The notes below the pieces were generated by a model that searched no databases, was not told the origin of the DNA, and saw only the letters and a list, made by a program, of their open reading frames with translations. Shown piece by piece: positions 7,060-9,506 of a DNA stretch of 9,506 nt. The position numbers and the translations under genes were made by a program. Every line of letters begins with the position of its first letter. Positions within the stretch are counted from its first letter, which is position 1. This stretch comes from Actinomycetota bacterium (GTDB lineage Bacteria; Actinomycetota; Acidimicrobiia; Spongiisociales; UBA11373): contig DNGH01000195.1 of the NCBI GenBank assembly GCA_003486285.1, positions 1 to 9,506 on the forward strand, read 5' to 3'.

Positions 7060-7224
7060 TCACCTGAGTTCAGCATCGAGCCACGCGACTTCATCGGACC
7101 CTAGTTCCGCCCTGAGTTCCTCACCCAGACGCTCCTGGCGCATCCGACGCACGGCAGGCGTGACGGTGGCACCGACGCTGCCACCCAGTGATACCGCCGG
7201 TCGCTTCAGTTGATCGTCACACAT
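7060..7224 (-). CDS. Doubtful 54-residue frame after the DoxX-like gene
   Basis: An ATG at 7222-7224 overlaps the DoxX-like stop by 8 nt and opens a 54-residue frame with an amphipathic, charged end (RLGEELRAELGSDEVAWLD). I recognise no family. No ribosome site precedes it, and many of its codons end in A or T, unlike neighbouring genes. It could be a small co-translated protein, a gene remnant, or chance. The last is most likely. Confidence 0.12.
   Translation of the reverse strand: MCDDQLKRPAVSLGGSVGATVTPAVRRMRQERLGEELRAELGSDEVAWLDAELR
7165..7185. terminator. Hairpin between convergent genes, possible terminator
   Basis: GGTGGCA (7165-7171) and TGCCACC (7179-7185) form a perfect 7-bp stem with a 7-base loop. 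It sits in the convergent gap between the flavodoxin-like gene and the DoxX-like gene, where a bidirectional terminator would be expected. No T-run flanks it on either strand. It would be a U-tract-less terminator or mRNA-end stabiliser at best, and it lies about 185 nt beyond the operon stop. Otherwise I see nothing convincing in 6980-7216. Confidence 0.3.
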
Positions 7225-7708
7225 TGGTGAAGGTGGGTTCCGAGGGAGCGGACCCCGAGCGGGCAATCGCTTGCCGGCGACGCACCGTGGCTCCGACGAC
7301 CATGCCGGCCGACAGCAGCACCAGGTTCTTGATCACGAACTCGCCTTCGACGGTCAGGAGGAGGGGATTGCCGTCCTGGAAAGCGACGTCAGGCTGCACG
7401 ACAAGGACGAGGAAGGTGCCCATCATCTGCAGGGCGAACAGGCCGAGCGTGACCCGCAGCGCGCGCCGCGCCAGCAGGCTGACCCCGACGACGATCTCGA
7501 AGACCCCGAGCAGCGGTACGAACCAGTCGGGATCGGCCCAGTAGACCGTGTCGGCAACGAGGTCCGCGACCGGGGTCACGTTGAAGACCTTGAGGGCCCC
7601 GAACCAGACGAAGACGACCCCGACCGAGATTCGCAGCACGGTGATGCTCCACCGCCCCAGGAAACGAGTGATGGTGTCGTCGATGGCGGACAGTTGGCTT
7701 ATCTGCAT
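7217..7708 (-). CDS. DoxX/DUF417-like four-helix membrane protein
   Basis: This 163-residue integral membrane protein has four likely transmembrane helices, near 21-42, 62-80, 86-105 and 124-142. The pattern LRISVGVVFVWFGALKVF in helix 1 and GVFEIVVGVSLL in helix 2 is typical of the DoxX/DoxD and DUF417 (YkgB-like) families. Some members take part in thiosulfate:quinone or thiol redox chemistry at the membrane, but many have no known role. The frame extends to a GTG at 7750, adding 14 residues without a ribosome site. The ATG at 7708 is chosen because a candidate -10 hexamer sits 6 nt upstream, as expected for a leaderless transcript. It lies 105 nt downstream of the sulfite-oxidase-like gene on the same strand, so joint transcription is also possible. 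Superfamily likely; function unknown. Confidence 0.75.
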   Translation of the reverse strand: MQISQLSAIDDTITRFLGRWSITVLRISVGVVFVWFGALKVFNVTPVADLVADTVYWADPDWFVPLLGVFEIVVGVSLLARRALRVTLGLFALQMMGTFLVLVVQPDVAFQDGNPLLLTVEGEFVIKNLVLLSAGMVVGATVRRRQAIARSGSAPSEPTFTNV

Positions 7709-7714
7709 GGCAAC

Positions 7715-7720
7715 ACGGTA
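7715..7720 (-). promoter_or_regulatory. Candidate -10 element for a leaderless DoxX-like mRNA
   Basis: On the minus strand TACCGT (TANNNT pattern) is separated by exactly 6 nt from the ATG at 7708. This would place the transcript start on the first base of the start codon. Leaderless mRNAs are common in actinobacteria, and no usable Shine-Dalgarno site precedes this ATG. A -35 match is weak (TTCGGC at 18 nt). Confidence 0.3.
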
Positions 7721-7771
7721 TGTCCCTGGTAGCGATACGCCGAATCCCACGGAACTGCCGGAGGGGGAAGG

Positions 7772-7800
7772 TGTCGTCGCAGGTCAGAGCGACTTCGACA
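7772..7800. repeat. Interrupted palindrome between the two minus-strand genes
   Basis: TGTCG (7772-7776) pairs with CGACA (7796-7800), and GTCGC (7776-7780) pairs with GCGAC (7789-7793). Together they make a bulged hairpin or an operator-like inverted repeat just after the sulfite-oxidase-like stop and upstream of the DoxX-like promoter candidate. It could end the first transcript weakly or bind a regulator. No T-run is present. Confidence 0.25.
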
Positions 7801-7813
7801 TCGTCCGGCCGCC

Positions 7814-8875
7814 TCAGCGCACCTGAACCCGGACCTCCTGCACGAGGTTGTTGCCCATCCCGTTGAGGTTCCAGGGTTGTTCCACGGGTTGGGTGTTGCC
7901 ATTGGCGTCGGTGGCGCGGCACATCACCACGTGGTCGCCGCGGCTGGCTTCCCAGTCGAACGACCACTGTCGCCACGCCCAGGGTCCCGTGGCGGCGCCG
8001 AGGACAGCCTCACGCCACTCACCATCGACGCCGACCTCGACCCGGGCCACCGGTGCGGTCCCGCACCACGCCCGGCCGGTGATCGGCACGATGCCTGGCC
8101 CGACCAGTCGGGTCCGAGTGAAGAAGTCCGGCACCCCCGGCGGCACCATCAGCGCCCGAACCTTCATCCGCGTGACCGGTTCGCCCTGCTCACCCTCGGC
8201 CTGGATGTAGCGGTACGCCTCGTGCTGGTATCCGGCAAACGGCGTGGTCATCGCCTCGATGCGCGTGAGCCACTTCACGTGGGTCATCCCGTACCAGCCG
8301 GGAACGATCAGCCGCAGGGGAAAGCCATGCTGCGGTTCCAGGGGGCGGCCGTTCATCTCGTAGACGAGCATCACCTCGTCGCGCAGCGCCTCGGACGGGG
8401 GCAACGCCCGCTGATAGGCCTGCTCAAGGTCCCCCTGGACGCCGCGGTCGGCGCCGGTGAACACCACATCGACGACGTCGTCACCCAACCCGGCATCGTC
8501 GAGGATCCCTCGCAACGGCGTGCCGGTCCACTCTGCGGTCCCCACCGCCTCCAGGAGCCAAGGCTGGCTGATCGGGCGGGGACTCAGCCGAGCCCGGCCG
8601 TTGCCGGCACACTCGAGGGTCACCGGGACGGTCCGAGCCGGCCGCGACCGGACGTCATCGAGGGTCAAGTGCAGCGGAGTGGCGACGGCACCGTCGATGG
8701 CCAACCGCCAGGTGTCGGGATCCACCGCGGGGATGTCGAAGTGCACGAGCAGGTAGTGCAGACCGACCGGAGTCACGTCGTACCGCAGGCCTTCGAGCGG
8801 CATGCCCCGGTTGCGGGTCGCCAGTTGCAGTTCCTCGTAGGTGATGCCTTCCCCGGGCGCTGCCAACTGCGTCAT
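7814..8875 (-). CDS. Sulfite oxidase-family molybdopterin oxidoreductase
   Basis: This 353-residue protein has the oxidoreductase molybdopterin-binding domain at about 30-210. The Cys that binds molybdenum is C89 in LECAGNGR. The cofactor loop HGFPLRLIVPGWYGMTHVKW spans 183-202. A Mo-co dimerisation domain (about 235-353) follows, with ITGRAW, VEVGVDG and RATDANGNTQP. The N-terminal block around GMPLEGLRYDVTPVGLHYLL (25-43) is typical of soluble bacterial sulfite-oxidase homologues. There is no heme b5 domain, twin-arginine signal or membrane segment, so it should be cytoplasmic and need a separate electron acceptor. The frame begins at a GTG (8893), but the ATG at 8875 is preferred as giving the usual N-terminus. 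Neither has a ribosome site. The DoxX-like gene follows on the same strand. Family firm. Sulfite as substrate is plausible but not shown, because this family also includes enzymes acting on other S- or N-oxides. Confidence 0.9.
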   Translation of the reverse strand: MTQLAAPGEGITYEELQLATRNRGMPLEGLRYDVTPVGLHYLLVHFDIPAVDPDTWRLAIDGAVATPLHLTLDDVRSRPARTVPVTLECAGNGRARLSPRPISQPWLLEAVGTAEWTGTPLRGILDDAGLGDDVVDVVFTGADRGVQGDLEQAYQRALPPSEALRDEVMLVYEMNGRPLEPQHGFPLRLIVPGWYGMTHVKWLTRIEAMTTPFAGYQHEAYRYIQAEGEQGEPVTRMKVRALMVPPGVPDFFTRTRLVGPGIVPITGRAWCGTAPVARVEVGVDGEWREAVLGAATGPWAWRQWSFDWEASRGDHVVMCRATDANGNTQPVEQPWNLNGMGNNLVQEVRVQVR

Positions 8876-9059
8876 GGCGGTCGAGTCTCGCACATCGCGC
8901 TACGCAACGCCGGCAGGTGAGGTCAGGGGCCTGAAGCATCCGATCCCGTCATCGCTCGCCGCGCCGGGGTTCGATCGCACGTTCCCGCGGACCGACGCCG
9001 ACCGCTCTGATCGGAACCCTGCTCCTCGGGTTGCCGTGTTTCTCCTTCCGGCCTCGGGG

Positions 9060-9065
9060 TAGATT
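9060..9065 (+). promoter_or_regulatory. Candidate -10 box of the cupin gene
   Basis: TAGATT fits the TANNNT -10 pattern and would start transcription near 9072, giving a leader of about 40 nt. The best -35 nearby, TTTCTC at 9039-9044 with a 15-nt spacer, is poor, so an alternative sigma factor or an activator may be needed. Confidence 0.3.
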
Positions 9066-9096
9066 CTTGATGGAAAGGTTGACAGAGGGTGCCGGC

Positions 9097-9104
9097 AAGG
9101 AGGT
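9097..9104 (+). promoter_or_regulatory. Strong Shine-Dalgarno site of the cupin gene
   Basis: AAGGAGGT, a full complement to the 16S rRNA tail, lies six bases before the ATG at 9111 and fixes that start. Confidence 0.85.
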
Positions 9105-9110
9105 CCCCGA

Positions 9111-9506
9111 ATGGATACGCGCGACTACGGTCCCGAGCCCTACGTGACGGACATAGAGACACTCACCCTCGAGAACCGAAACTACCGGACCGTCAAATGG
9201 ACCGGATCCCATCTCCAGATGACGGTGATGAGCATCGCGGTGGATGGTGAGGTCGGACTGGAGGTCCACCCCGACACTGATCAGTTTCTGCGGATCGAGC
9301 AGGGGACTGCAAAGGTCGTCATGGGCCCGAAAGAAGACGAATTGAGCTTCGAGCAAACCGCCAGGGAAGACTTCGCGATCATCGTTCCCGCGGGCACATG
9401 GCACAACATCCTCAATGTCGGGGAGGACGAGTTGAAGCTGTATGCGCTGTACGCCCCACCGCATCATGCCCATTCCACGATCCAGGAGACATACGAGATC
9501 GCCATG
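9111..9506 (+). CDS. Cupin-domain protein (3' end beyond window)
   Basis: The first 132 codons are present and the frame is still open at the window end. Single-domain cupins of this type run about 115-140 residues, so only a few residues are probably missing. Cupin motif 1 is EVGLEVHPDTDQFLRIEQG (47-65), with E51, H53, Q58 and E63 as likely metal or fold residues in place of the classical HxH. Motif 2 is PAGTWHNILN, with its His as the third ligand type. YAPPHHAHSTIQ near the end also matches the small bacterial cupins of the mannose-6-phosphate-isomerase-like group. These proteins bind metal and a small ligand or act as isomerases or dioxygenases; no specific role can be read here. By hand count about 30 of 132 codons end in A or T, more than in the operon genes, which may mean a different origin or expression level. 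Confidence 0.85.
   Translation, partial: MDTRDYGPEPYVTDIETLTLENRNYRTVKWTGSHLQMTVMSIAVDGEVGLEVHPDTDQFLRIEQGTAKVVMGPKEDELSFEQTAREDFAIIVPAGTWHNILNVGEDELKLYALYAPPHHAHSTIQETYEIAM

Larger units (their letters stand above)
8876..9110. other. Divergent intergenic region
   Basis: This 235-nt gap separates the minus-strand sulfite-oxidase-like gene from the plus-strand cupin gene, so it must hold promoters in both directions. I see a -10 candidate and a strong ribosome site for the cupin side. I find no convincing promoter or ribosome site for the minus-strand gene, and no RNA gene. Confidence 0.6.

Noticed and set aside
7063..7119. Direct repeat CCTGAGTTC at 7063-7071 and 7111-7119
   Set aside because: A 9-base repeat pair in a gap of this size can arise by chance, and there is no third copy, CRISPR spacing or mobile-element context.
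7388..7976. A 195-codon minus-strand frame overlapping the DoxX-like and sulfite-oxidase-like genes
   Set aside because: It runs in a different frame through both genes, is arginine-rich, and has no motif. The two overlapped genes have clear family signatures.
8968..8976. GGTTCGATC, resembling a tRNA T-loop
   Set aside because: The flanking bases do not form the 5-bp T-stem, and no anticodon or acceptor stem can be built around it.
9079..9084. A perfect TTGACA -35 box
   Set aside because: The matching -10 position would fall at about 9102-9107, inside the Shine-Dalgarno region, where the sequence (GGTCCC) does not resemble a -10. A transcript would start at or after the start codon.

Overview
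The window is high-GC bacterial DNA with strong G/C preference at third codon positions, good Shine-Dalgarno sites (AGGAGG, AAGGAGGT), ATGA stop/start overlaps and GTG starts. This fits an actinobacterium or a similar high-GC lineage, possibly an environmental one; the sequence alone does not fix the taxon.

Positions 62-6979 (+) look like one tightly packed transcription unit of seven genes. In order they are: a P-loop protein resembling the HPr kinase/phosphorylase fold; the three subunits of a xanthine-dehydrogenase/CO-dehydrogenase-family molybdenum hydroxylase (FAD, 2x[2Fe-2S] and molybdopterin subunits); a cyclase/kynurenine-formamidase-type metal hydrolase; a zinc alcohol dehydrogenase of the medium-chain (MDR) type; and a flavodoxin-like protein. 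Junctions are 4-nt overlaps or gaps of 4-13 nt. The set reads as a catabolic or tailoring pathway: hydroxylate a (hetero)cyclic or aldehyde-like substrate, hydrolyse an amide or lactam-type bond, dehydrogenate an alcohol. The flavodoxin may carry electrons and the HprK-like protein may regulate or mature the enzymes. The substrate cannot be read from the sequence, and I do not recognise this as a described pathway.

Positions 6980-7216 are a convergent intergenic stretch with one perfect hairpin and a doubtful 54-codon minus-strand frame. Positions 7217-8875 (-) carry a sulfite-oxidase-family molybdopterin protein without an export signal, followed downstream by a small DoxX/DUF417-like membrane protein. 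They may form a sulfur or redox module at the membrane. A candidate leaderless promoter lies directly before the DoxX-like gene.

Positions 8876-9110 are a divergent intergenic region. It ends in a strong ribosome site for a cupin-domain gene (9111 to the window end, incomplete), whose codon use is less GC-biased than the operon's. There is no rRNA, tRNA, CRISPR, IS element or phage gene.
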